DNA of 64,000 nt, from contig NMRB01000063.1 in NCBI GenBank assembly GCA_002633025.1, positions 166,241 to 230,240 of the forward strand, in the 5' to 3' direction. This document shows, one piece after another, positions 32,207 through 44,800 of this stretch. The position numbers were made by a program, and so were the translations under genes. The notes below the pieces were generated by a model. That model made no database searches. It was given only the letters and a program-made list of their open reading frames with translations, and was not told the origin of the DNA. The stretch comes from Notospermus geniculatus. Taxonomy: Eukaryota; Nemertea; Pilidiophora; Heteronemertea; Lineidae. Position 1 is the first letter of the stretch. Every line of letters begins with the position of its first letter.

Positions 32207-32333
32207 CGCAAATTTTCGACCCCAACCGGGAGTTTCCTCAGGCACTTTCTAGTAGAGATCCTAGAAGCCACTTCTGGGATCTCTACAAGAAAGTGCCCGC
32301 TGAGGAAGACTCCGGTTGGGGTCGAAAATTTGC
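32207..32333. repeat. Fold-back with paired hammerhead-like motifs
   Basis: Two inverted copies of a CTGAGGAA-stem-GAAAATTTGC motif (32242-32207 on minus, 32300-32333 on plus) joined by arms around AGATCC/GGATCT. The motif recurs elsewhere in the window. Confidence 0.6.
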
Positions 32334-32525
32334 AAAATTCGCCGACGACTTTACTTATACTATATTTTGTGTGTCGTTTTTTTGTGCTCTGTGTTGGATA
32401 CTTGAAACCTAAAAGGGGGATTATGACCACAAAATAAAGAATTTTATACATGGAATTAAGGGTTCACTTTTAACGTTGGCTGATACCAACGGTAATTTTT
32501 AATGGAAAAGGGGATCGTCGTTTAC

Positions 32526-32813
32526 CTGGTGGTTTGCATTTGTAGCTGACATCCATGTATTTGGGAGTACCCCAGCATACAGAGGCAGCATCGAAGAATT
32601 TGTTATTCACTAGCACCGAACAGGATGACTTATTATCACACTTTTTGGCCATTTTCTTCGTCGCCCCTTTGGAATGACAGCCTACTAGATAGGCCCACCG
32701 CCAACCATTCGAGCAGGGTCTACGAGATGACCGACCATACGAGGCCTTTATAATACTGATGACTCTTTTAGGTCCACATTTGAGCTCGGCAGTATCATCC
32801 TCGCATACTTGGG
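32526..32813 (-). CDS. SUEL-type (galactose/rhamnose-binding) lectin exon
   Basis: 288 nt, 96 codons, phase 1-1. Acceptor TTTTTCACAG, donor CCAG|GTAAAC. The peptide starts QVCEDDTAELKCG and has KRVISIIKASYGR, CSNGWRW, CDNKSSCSVLVNNKFF and YMDVSYKCKPP. The C-E..L-x-C-x5-I-x-I-x2-A-x-Y-G-R opening, the C-x5-C-x-V-x2-N-x2-F centre and the Y-L/M-x-V-x-Y-x-C end are hallmarks of the Gal_Lectin (sea urchin egg lectin) family. Such domains bind galactose or rhamnose. Confidence 0.85.
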
Positions 32814-35800
32814 CTGTGAAAAATAATACCGTAATAAATTAAGCAAGAAAATGGCATCTGACCGATGGTTCCGATGTGAGGCTCTTGTTCCAACAAACCA
32901 AGTTGACATCTTTACGTTTTACTTCTACAGGGTTATTGTTAAGGCAGAATGATGAAAGCAAATTTCAGTAGAAAGAACCGTTTCTAGACCTTCCATATTT
33001 TGCAAAGCATGACCATTGTACTGGACCCCATCGCGTCAGACTCTTGCTTTTGCACGTATACATGTACATTGTACATGTATGTTTCACTGTATATCTTTCA
33101 GATCTACATGTACTGATTCCAAACAAATGTGAGGTTCTTCACGTGACGTCACACCCTAATTAGCATAGAATTCATTGGAACCGGTGCGGCCATATTGGCC
33201 GTCAGTGTCAATGGAATTTAATGATGTAAAAACAGACAATTAGTGCTGAATTACACAGAGCTGTAGTGTATTACTGACGGCCAAGCACATGGCTAATTGA
33301 GTAGTGACGTCGGTGAAGAACCTCTACATGTATAGTCCCATATTTGAGTAGAAATGAAAGTAGGTAACACCGTCTTTTAAATCAACTTGATTATACTGAG
33401 ACAAGCTTTCGACCCTATCGGGCCTTCATCCCATATATATGCACTGAAGAAAAAAGATGCACTTGCACTTGCACTTACCAGCCTTCGTCTTACTCTTGGA
33501 AGCTAAAAATTGAAAGTGGTCGTTGTTCAAAGCGAATCGACAGTCGTTTTGTAAACAGAAGGATGAAGTTGGTAAACATTGCCCTCACAGCCAATCAGAA
33601 TGCAGGCAATGAGTGTTTGTAAACAAAGATTCGTCCCCTTTTGCATTCAAATTTGTTGGCTGACACATCGCTTTAACAATAGATATATATTCGTCTTTCT
33701 GAACCATGCTATTTTCTTGTTGGTCGGAAATAGGAATTACATTGAAAATGCACATTTGATTCAGTTGAAACAAAAGCTTTTTTGGAACGTCTATGGATCT
33801 GGTCGAATTTAATGAACATTTGGGAGTTTTGTGTTGTAAAGAAACAAAAACTGGTATTTGTTCGAGTTATGTCGTTAAAAAGGTTTTTTACAAATACTAT
33901 TTTTTGTCAATATCACTCATTTTGGCATCAACATAGTGAACTTACCATTTTCTATCTCCGTGACAAAAGCAGCTGTAAAATACATTCATACGTTATAGAT
34001 CTGAAGATGCACGAGAAATATGGCATGTGCAGGGCAATGTCGGACAAAAATTTCGTGATAGAATGTGGCACATCTTACCGAGAATGATGGTAATGATCCA
34101 CAGGACTCTCATTTTTCTGGAAAAAGAAAATATCATTTTAAAATTACCTTCCTACCCGTTTCTAATGCAACTATATATTGCAATAAATCTGAGAACAAAG
34201 GGAAAAAATGAATAAAAACAAAGACGGTTGAATTACAAGAGAAATCAGAGAATAGTTTTTTTCGGATGTGTACATGGCTTGAAGCTTTATCGTTTATAGG
34301 CCTACTATACCTTCAATATGACTGGCGGTTAATTATAGAGAAATACGTTATGTTTCATCAAAAATACATGTAGATAAGATTTGTGGTTTCATGATTAACA
34401 GCCAACTTACACTTCGTCCTTATGTACGTTAACGTACATGTTCAAAACAAAAACGACATCCTTCTGTTACAGAATGCACAGTGCAAGAAAGAATATCTTG
34501 CGCTGTTTTTGCAGCTTTACCTTTTGGTGTTAAATCTGTTAATCCATTTAAGATAATGAAAAGTTGTAACACTGTCTTACAGGGAAAATGAAAGCAAATA
34601 CGTAGAATACACTATGTTTAAGAATTTCATATTTAACACGTTAAGGTAGAAAAGAAGCCTTTACCGTCCTTCCTGTTGGAATACCAGCATCTGATGAAAG
34701 GGAAGGAAGATAATGAGCCCTACTTCAAAAGTGGAAACATGATACTCCGGCCACCTGTTGAAACAGCAATTTGCCAAATTAAAACAAATAAGAGGGGTAG
34801 AATTCTCATGTCAGCCGTCTGCTTCGGTTTCTAATCAATGGTAGAATTTGATCAGAATTGATTTCCATTTGATGTAATGTACACTGATGTACATGTGCAT
34901 GGTGGTCCAGATAAACCGTCCGGCTGACCAAGAATTGACCTTGGTCTGTGTAAAGACCTATCTTAATATTATCCAAGCGGAGAATGAGGAATTCATGGCT
35001 TAATGAGCAAACCTTAAAGTTAAGGAAATTCAAGAACTGATGCCCAACTATTACCTGTAACCTAAACTTCAATTGTACATCGATCATCTAGCCAATTACC
35101 AACACCTGGTATGGGCTGGTGTGTAATTCAATACCATTGATCAATTTGTGGATTTTCACTCATATCCCGCGTTGTTTGTCATATCTCGGATCGTCCTAGT
35201 CCTATATGTACATTCATTCATGATATGGATGGCATTCGAAGTATCATAATATTAATTGAATGCATCTAACATAACCGTTCTCATTCATACTGTTGGACTT
35301 TTCATCAAAAACCTGAACTATGAAGTGCATTAAAAGAAGTATAATAATGGTAGATAAGAAGTTAATAAATGTTCTTTTAGAAAGGTAGAAGTAAAAAAAG
35401 AAGTTTCAGTGTTCCTCTTCCAGGTATATAGATCGTAGATAAGATGTATAATAATCGTAGATAAGAAGTTAACATATATACATGTATTCTTTTAGAAAGC
35501 TAGAAGTATAAAAGAATTTTCAATCCTCTTCCAGGTACATGTATATCAATGGTAGATAAGATGTATAATAAACGTAAAGAAGTTAGCATATATTCTTTTA
35601 AAAAGCTAGAAAGTAAAGTTTTAATGTTCCTCTTCCAGGTATACCGATCGTAGACAGGAAAAGTATAATAATCGTAAATAAGAAGTTAACATAAGCCTAT
35701 TTTTCTTTTACCGATACAAAGCTAGAAGTTAGTATAAAGGACAGTTTCAATGTTCCTCTTTCAGGTATATCGATCTTATATCAAACCAGGCTGCTTTTTA

Positions 35801-38800
35801 GAAGCCTAAAACTTTGTGATGGTGATATTGACATGAACATAAACATATACAAGTATACATATTGATCATGGGACAAATTACATGTTTAATGATAACCGGT
35901 GCTGCAATAACGAGGAATGTAATATACATGTACATTGATCAATGGAACAATGATGAATGAAACTGCCAGTTGAATTAAACAACAGGAAAAGAACATTATG
36001 TTAGTACATGTATACACATTAATCAATGAACCAATGATGATGGAGAGATGTACTTCAAGAAAAATAATTAAATGTTGTTCGAAACAATGATGGAGATGAT
36101 GTAATTATGATAGAAATATCGTTTTATTATTATTATTATTATTATTATCATTAAAAAACATTTACAAAGCGCCCTATTCCACAAGGCTGTACAATAGGGG
36201 GCTGTACAATAAACATACAAGTAAAAGTGTAGCAAAAAATAAGATATTTGAAAGTACATAGACATAAGCGTATGCATATCACATAGAACAAGTATGATGT
36301 ACATGTATTTATGGATATGATATACATGTATTTATGACCTAAGTATTAAAAGAGTACATGTATATTGTGTAAAAGACATTCTAATGTAGTTACCTGTTTC
36401 TGAGGATCTCTGTGTTCCTTTTATTGTCATTTTCACCATCATACATATGGCAATTTCTTCCTATCCCATTCATATCGAAAATGACGCATCGCGTTCACGA
36501 TAATCGTCGCGTACTCAGTGCTACCAGTGTTATCTTTCGGATATTAGATAGGTTTAGAAATCAAACGATAAACGTAAACTTTAACGACAACGTTATTTTT
36601 GTAACGAAAATGCAATACCGGTATAAAATCTGGCTGATGTGTAGTATGAAAAATAACGTTGTCGTAAAGTTTACGTTTACCGTTTGATTTCTAAACCGCC
36701 CCAATCAGACGAGCGGACCGTACTTCATGGATTTATATTTGGCGGCTGTAGAGCGAACAGGTGTTGCTGGAGCGCTAGTGACAATTATGACAAGTATATA
36801 TACATACCTCATCTCGAAACTGCACTTACCTAGAGCTACAAGATGAGAAAGAAAGAATGCATGAAGTCAAATTCAAACATTTTCTTCATACATGTATACT
36901 ACTTTCAGGTAGATTATTGTTTAACAGATTTGGGATGAACAATCAATGTATTTGCTGATGACGATGAAATTTCTTACCTATTGTGATTCCACAAACCCAC
37001 AAAACTATTAGTTTTCTGCAAATGACAATACCGTTTACTGGAGACCAGGAAATAGAGACATCAAACGATAAAGGTAAACTGCACGACAACGTTAGTTTTC
37101 ATACTACACATTCACAAGATTTTATATTGCATTTTCGGTACAAAAAATAACGTTGTCGTTAACGTTTATGTTTATCGTTTGATTTCTTAATCTTCCTAGT
37201 ATGCCATGAAGGCCAACTCCAAACTACCAAAAGTTCAACAACAACAATGATCAACGTACAGGACTGCTTCAGCGCTGAGTGTTAGTGATGAGCTGGACAT
37301 TGAATATGACACTCCACCCAACATGTACTATACAAGTACTTACACTTTCCATCCTGATCCAGGCATAATTAGACCTAAAAAATGATATTCCTTTGTTACT
37401 GAGTGCTTGGACCCACTTCTACAATCACATTTGAACAGGCAGCAAGATTCATGAAAACTCGTTCGTGTCGAATATATCACAGTAGGCCCCTAAGTAGAAA
37501 TAATCCCAGAGTTTTGGAATAGATCTACCTTCTTATTGAATGAAGAACTTCTCACGGGTCAAATGCATGTATAATCCACTCCAAAACCTCTCTTCAACTA
37601 AATGTAAAAGAGCGGTTCCGGAGATGATGTTTATGTTAGAACACCACCACTGCACCACGCATCATGAAGGGAAACCATGCCAGCGTGAATGATTGAAGCT
37701 GCATTGATTCTCGATACATTGCCATGATGAAACAGAACAAGTGACACCTGTCAAATTAAAATTTAGCTTTTCGAATGCACGAAGGGATTCCATGCCAGCA
37801 TATGACCAATGAAATGGTCCATGGACCATGTGCTCACCTGGGGAATGTACAGTACTTCCCCAAATCTTGAAGACAACCAAAGTTTTGTTTTTACATACCG
37901 GCAGCAGATTTACCTATTCTGATGCCTTTTTTACAGCACACACTAAATTTCTTTTTCATTTGGTTATCTTCTTTTTGCAGTGGCCCGATTGATTTTTCCA
38001 ACAGTCTCCTGCAGACCCCTCCCCATGACGCCACTGTCTCTTTAATTGGCTTCAGTCAATTCGTCAGCTTATCTACGGAGTAGGCCTACTGTATTCGAGA
38101 TCTACTAAACCTATATTATTTATAACAATTTTATTTAACTAGTCACAAACCTGTTCCTGAGAATCTCCATGATACATAATACATGTGACATCAGTTTCTT
38201 CTTTCCGATTCCTAACGAAAATAACGCGTCGCGTCCGCGACTATAGTCGCGGACTCAGTGCTACCAGTGTTATCTTTCGGATAATAGGGAGTTTAAGAAA
38301 TCAAACGATTAACGTTAACTTTACAACAACGTTATTTTTCATACTGCGAATTCACCAGATTATGTATTGCATTTTCGGTACAAAAAATAACGTTGTCGTA
38401 AAGTTAACGTTTATCGTTTGATTTCTTAAACTCCCTACTCTGACAAGCGGAACGTAATATAAACGTAATACTATTAATATAAATTTGGGGACTGTAGTGT
38501 ACATGTAAGTGAACAGTGTGCCTGACCGTTACATCAATATCAAACAAGATGGTCCGACGGGACTGCAAAATGTTCATTTGCAGTTATCCACCAAACTCAT
38601 CAGTGAAGAAAGACGGGTGTTTTACAAAATGTACTTAATTCAGTGTAACCATATACGTGATCTCGAAAATGTACTTACCCCCGGTACCTTTAGCTAACAT
38701 GAGAAAGATTATATGGTGAGCCCAGTTTATATACCGTAATAGCTATTTCCTCATAGTGGGGAGGTTTCGAAATCAAACGATAAACGTAAACGTTAACGAC

Positions 38801-41800
38801 AACTTTATTTTTGTACCGAAAATGCAATGCAAAACCTGGTTAATGTGTAGTATGAAAAATAACGTTGTCGTAAAAGTTTGGTTTATCGTTTGATTTCGAA
38901 ACTTCCCCACTATCTATTTTGCTCATACGGATACGGACTGGGAAATAATCAGTTGAAGAACAAGCGAGAAGAAATATGGATTTCTACAGAATTTTTCAAG
39001 ATCCAAGGGGAGAGCTCATTTACTCTACATGTATCTCGAAAGTTTACTGACATTTGGTACCTTCAACTACATGTAGTGTACATATACCAAATGTAAGAAA
39101 GAAAAAACGAAGTGATTATTTAACCGGCCGCCGTGTATGCAGTGGCAGATGTTTGGTCTTGTTCGCACGGCCGACATGGGCCGTGTCCCGTATGTGTACA
39201 CATGTAGATTCCTCTTTTTCCTTGCAACTGACTTTTTTGAGTACGGCGCAATTCACAATGATTCAAGAAGAACTATGGATTTTTACTGAATTTTCAAGAG
39301 ATCCAAATTCTGGTTTAGACAGAGCATTATAGAAAATTGTCATACCTGTCTTACCGGTACTTTGGCAATTTTCTGAAAATGCAAATTTTAGGACGTCTCT
39401 TAGCGCATTTGGCGTGAAATAAAACAAACTACGGATCATTCACCCATGGAGGTATAATTATACCTCCATGATTCACCATAAAACTCGATCCTTTTATTGT
39501 CAGCAGACTTCTTTAACAAGGTATAATACATTTTCATAATGTTTTGGAGAACTGACTTCTTATCTCATATTTTTGAATCATGTTACTCAGGTTACATAGG
39601 TTACACTACATGCTAAAAATCCTAAATAGTGCTATACATGTACATGTTTTTGATGGAGTCACATTGCTGAAGGCAAAGTGAAGACTTACTTGTAAACTGA
39701 GCATATGAACCTTTTCCAACGTGGCTCAACTCTTTCTTTGAACACACGTAATTCTTGAGCCAACAATCCTTGCCTCGCTGCTGGAATGACTTGCAATCAT
39801 CACGATCGTTACATAGAGTACGGCAGACATCCCGATCATGCTTTCCGTGATAAATATCATGGCCACCACAGTCAGCGTCCTCTTTGGTGTATGAACATGC
39901 TGAAACGTTGATACAAACACGATATTTCATTTAATACGGTGATTATAGTACCGGTAAATTATCGGTTTAGGAGCAAGCTGAATTTTTATGATCAAACATT
40001 TCAGAAAACTGGCTTACCTGTCTTACTTGGGCAATGTTCTGAAATGCAATTTTTTCAGACGCTTCTTAGCGTGGCATTATGAACTAGTCATTGTCAACAA
40101 AATATGTATTAACAATCACATAAACTTTCAATGTTTCGAAAGACTTTTACTATCTAATTTTTGGCACAGTATCAATGTCAGTTATCTTCTTAAAATAAAA
40201 AAAAATCTTAGAAAATATCATAAAAGACGCATATGTCATGAAGTTCAATTACTACTGGTTGAAGACTTACTTGTGAACTGAGCGAATGAACCTTTTCCAA
40301 CGTGGCTCAACTCTTTCTTTGAACACACATATTTCTTGAGCCAACAATCATTTCCTTGCTGCTGGAATGACTTGCAATCATCACGATCATTGCATCGTTT
40401 ACGGCAGTCAGCCCGATCATGCTTTCCGTGATAAATATCATGGCCACCACAGTCAGCCTTCTCGTAGGTATATGAACATTCTGAAACGTTGATACATGTA
40501 GATGGATTTTTCATGATTATTATTTACTAGTTTTGTCATCTTGGATGACAGAGCTACCCTAGCCGTCGATTCACGAGAGCTACCCTAGCCGTCGATTCAT
40601 GTTTTTGTTCAAACATGAGTTCAGAAAGTTTCTTAGCAACAGCCTGAGTTAGATAATGAATAAAATGCATTATGGTCGAAAAAATTACCGGTAGGTCGAC
40701 GGTGACCCTCAGCGCAGCACTTCGGGTTTGGACTATATTTTGGTTCGTCTTTGCAAGTTAAAGGCCCGTCTACGATCATACATTTGTTCAAAACATCATC
40801 ATACATTTGTATGATGATGTTCATGGACAAATGTATGATCGGTGTGGACCGTTTTCCCAACAAACTTGAATAGCATCCAACACGTATGATGATGTTCAAA
40901 CTTTTAGCTGCATTGTGTATAGACGGAAATCCACAACAAGCTTGGACATCATCATACAAATGTATGATGATGTTTTGAATAAATGTATGATCGTGTAGAC
41001 GGGCCTTAAGTATCGCAACCCAGACCGGATGCCGAGGGTTTGATTTAAAACTTTACTAAAATTTACTAACCCTTGGTACCTTTTGCTAAAAGATGAGAAA
41101 GAAAACATGAGTGCAGTCCAATTCACAACAGCATATATAGGTACTGCAGTATGCTATATGAGGAGGAGGAAGTTAAGTCCATAAACTTGTGTCCTGGGAA
41201 GTCACAGTTGGCAAATTCCATGACCAAGAGAGGAGCTTCAGGAGTTGAATTACGTACCTCAGTGCATGTGTATGGACGTATGAATAAAGTACAGTCGCTT
41301 ACATTTCAAACTCTGCGTTTCCTGTTAGAAACACTGACAAAAGATCAACTCCTGGGTTCATATTCATAAAACTACTTAAGTCTAAGTGTGATACTTATCT
41401 TTTGTGCAAACAAAAGGTAAGTGTCACACTAGACTTAAGTAGTTCTATGAATAATGGGCCCTGAAGCTCCTCTCTTGACGCAAGGGCCCAACGCGCCGCG
41501 TAGCGGTCAACAGCGAAGCTAGCCAAAGACTTGTCACGGGTCAGTCAATAGAATTGGACTCATAGGAAATATGCCCCTAATGTTCAGATGGAATAACCGG
41601 ACGGTTGGTTCACGTTTTTAGTGGCTGTGAACGTAGATGGATACATTATGTAGCGATATACCGACAGATTTGCTGGGGACTTGCTCTGTGGTTGTTGTGA
41701 AATGCGATTTTTGTAAGATTATTCTGATTTGCGACGTCATTTTCTATCATCATAAAAATATGTTGAATAGCTGGGATATATTTATAAACATTTATTCAGC

Positions 41801-44800
41801 AGCCACTATCATGACGTGGCCGGCTGGCGCATCGGTAGAGCGTCCGGCTATGAATATGGGGTGCCGGGTTCAAGCCTTGCGATAGGCGATTTTTCGCGTG
41901 TCTGTTTCTCTGTTTATTTTTTTTTGCTGAACACTTTTAGTCGCAGGACGAATATCTCCCCAGCCCTTCCCTTTCCCTACATATCTGCATTTGCTTATAA
42001 ATACTTATAACCACAGATCCCTGTCAGCTGTCCTGCATTCAGAGAGACTTTTCACTAAAGTCTCTCTGAATGCAGGGGCAGCTGACGACCATCGACATTC
42101 CCCTCCCAGTCACCAAAAATATCAACACCCCAACTAACGTTCAAGACTACTGGNNNNNNNNNNNNNNNNNNNNNNNNNNNNNNNNNNNNNNNNNNNNNNN
42201 NNNNNNNNNNNNNNNNNNNNNNNNNNNNNNNNNNNNNNNNNNNNNNNNNNNNNNNNNNNNNNNNNNNNNNNNNNNNNNNNNNNNNNNNNNNNNNNNNNNN
42301 NNNNNNNNNNNNNNNNNNNNNNNNNNNNNNNNNNNNNNNNNNNNNNNNNNNNNNNNNNNNNNNNNNNNNNNNNNNNNNNNNNNNNNNNNNNNNNNNNNNN
42401 NNNNNNNNNNNNNNNNNNNNNNNNNNNNNNNNNNNNNNNNNNNNNNNNTATCACAGTAAGTGGAAATAATCCCAGAGTTTTGGAATAGATCTACCTTCTT
42501 ATTGAATGAAAACCTTCTCACGGCGGGTCAAATGCATGTATAAGCCACTCCGAAACCTCGCTTCAACTAAAAGGACAGTTCCAGAGATGATGTTCCACCA
42601 TGCACCATAAAGGGAAACCATGCCAGCGTAAATGATTGAAGCTGCATTGATTCTCGATATATTGTCATGATTAAAACAGAAAAGTGACATGTATGTATGT
42701 ATGTGGGCCCTGTACATGCATACATAAAATGTACATTTATGGACAAGGTGGTCGAATTATTGATTGCTCTTTGCCATGGATGTATGTTGGCCACTACCGG
42801 TATGATTCTCTCTATCATTTAGCACTTTTCCTTTCAATAAATTGATCGTCGTTAGTTCAGTTTTATTTTATAGTGTCAGATCCATTATGTGGCCTCATAT
42901 TATAGGCTATTTCCCCTATGGATAGATGTTCCCCTCACTGGGTTAGGCCCACCTTGAGGTCGAAGCTGGAGGAAGTATCTACGCTGTTTCAGAAATGTAA
43001 TTGTAGTTATAGCCTATACATACTTCCCCAAATGTTGAAGATAACCAAAGTTTTGTTTTTACATGTACTCTGGTACCTTTTTACACAAAAAAAGCGCACA
43101 CACTAATTTCTGTTTCCTTTGGTTATCTTCTTTTTGCAGTGGCCCGATTGGTTTTTCCAACAGTCTCCTGCAGACCCCTCCCCCCTATGACGTCACGTGA
43201 CTGTCTCTTTAATTCGCTTCCAGTCAATTCGTCAGCTCATCTACAGAGTAGGCCTACTGTATTCGAAATCACTAAACCTACATGTGTATTATTTATAACA
43301 ATTTTGCTTAACTATCGGAAGTCACAAACCTGTTCCTGAGAATCTCCATGTTCCTTTTTGTTTCTATCACATTCAGCATCATACATACAGTTTCTTATTT
43401 CCCATTCATATCGAAAATAACGCGTCGCGTCCGCGATTATCGTCGCGTCCTCAGTGCTATCAGTGTTCATTCGGATAATCTGACAAGCGAAACGTACATG
43501 TAACATAAACGTAATAAAAATTTGGGGAACGCTGTCCCTGACCCTTACATCAATATCAAACAAGATAGTCAGAACGGGACTGCAAAATGTTCATTTGTAA
43601 CCATACACGTGATCTCGAAAATGATCTCACCCCTGGTACCTTCAGCTAAGACGAGAAAGATTATATGGTGAGCCCAGTTTATATACCGTAATAGCTAATA
43701 GTGAGTTTAAGAAACCATACGTTAACGCTAACGCTAACGTTATTGACATCATTTTGACGTCACATCGAATGAATCTGTTGTATTTCTTCGGGGGGTGACG
43801 TCATTTTGACGTAATTAGCGTTAGCGTCAACGTATGGTTTCTTAAACTCACTATTTTCTCATACGGATACGGACTGGGAAATAATCAGTTGAAGAACAAA
43901 GCGAGAAGAAATATGGATATCTACTGAATTTTCAAGATCCAAGAGGCCGTTTATTCATTTACTTTGTCTCGAAAATTTACTGACCCGTGGCAGATTACTT
44001 ATATACCCGGCCGACGTGTATACACGTAATTGGTCTTATAACAATTTTGTTTAACCATCGGAAGTCACAAACCTCTGTTCCTGAGAATCTTCATGTTCCT
44101 TTTTGTTTCTACAGCATCATACATGTGACAGTTTCTTCTTTCCCATTCAAATCGAAAATAACGCGTCGCGTCCGCGATTACCGTCGCGTACTCAGTGCTA
44201 CCAGTGTTATCATTCGCATAATCTGACAAGCCGAACGTACATGTACATGTAACATAAACGTAATATAAATTTGGGGAACAGTGTGCCTGGCCGTTACATC
44301 AATATCAAACAAAATGTTCATGCCGTGAGTTTGATTTAAAACTTTACTAAAATTTACTAACCCTTGGAACTTTCCGCTAAAAGATGAGAAAGAAAACATG
44401 AGCGCAGTCCAAGTGACAACTCTAGCATACATGTACATGTAGGTATTTTATGGTTGCAAAAATTACGGTTACCCTCCGCACTGCACTTCGGGTTTGTATG
44501 GTCCGTCCTTGCAAGTTAAGTATTGCAACCAAGACCCGATGCCGAGTGTTTGATTTAAAACTTTACTAAAATTTACTAACCCTTGGCCTTGGAACCTTCC
44601 GCTAAAAGATGAGAAAGAAAACATGAGCGCAGTCCAATTGACAACTGTACATGTAGCATATGTACAATGTAGGTATTTTATGGTCGCAAAAATCACAAAG
44701 ATTGCGGTTACCCTCCGCGCAGCACTTGGTTTGGACTATATTTTGGTCGGTCCTTGCAAGTTTGGTATAGCAACCAAGACCCGATGCCGAGTGTTTGATT

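Larger units (their letters stand above)
33520..36389. other. Intron/intergenic stretch without recognised gene
   Basis: AT-rich. Contains the tandem repeat at 35335-35790 and scattered ACATGTA words. No domain-bearing exon was found on either strand. Confidence 0.5.
37400..39020. repeat. Segmental duplication, copy D1
   Basis: Collinear with 42449-43985 (D2): the same order of the ATAATCCCAGAGTTTTGGAA block, the TGGCCCGATTG block, the CGCGTCGCG block, the microexon (38679 versus 43631) and the ACGGATACGGACTGGGAAAT block. D1 contains MITEs at 38285 and 38754 that D2 lacks; D2 contains one at 43699 that D1 lacks. Confidence 0.75.
42449..43985. repeat. Segmental duplication, copy D2
   Basis: Paralogous to 37400-39020; a third partial copy is at about 43985-44340. 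Confidence 0.75.

Noticed and set aside
37341-37381. Minus-strand segment with acceptor TTTTTTAG and donor GTAAGT
   Set aside because: The enclosed 31 nt break the phase 1-1 rule followed by every other exon of the locus.
42134-42521. Long open frames across 42154-42448
   Set aside because: They consist of assembly-gap N and carry no information.
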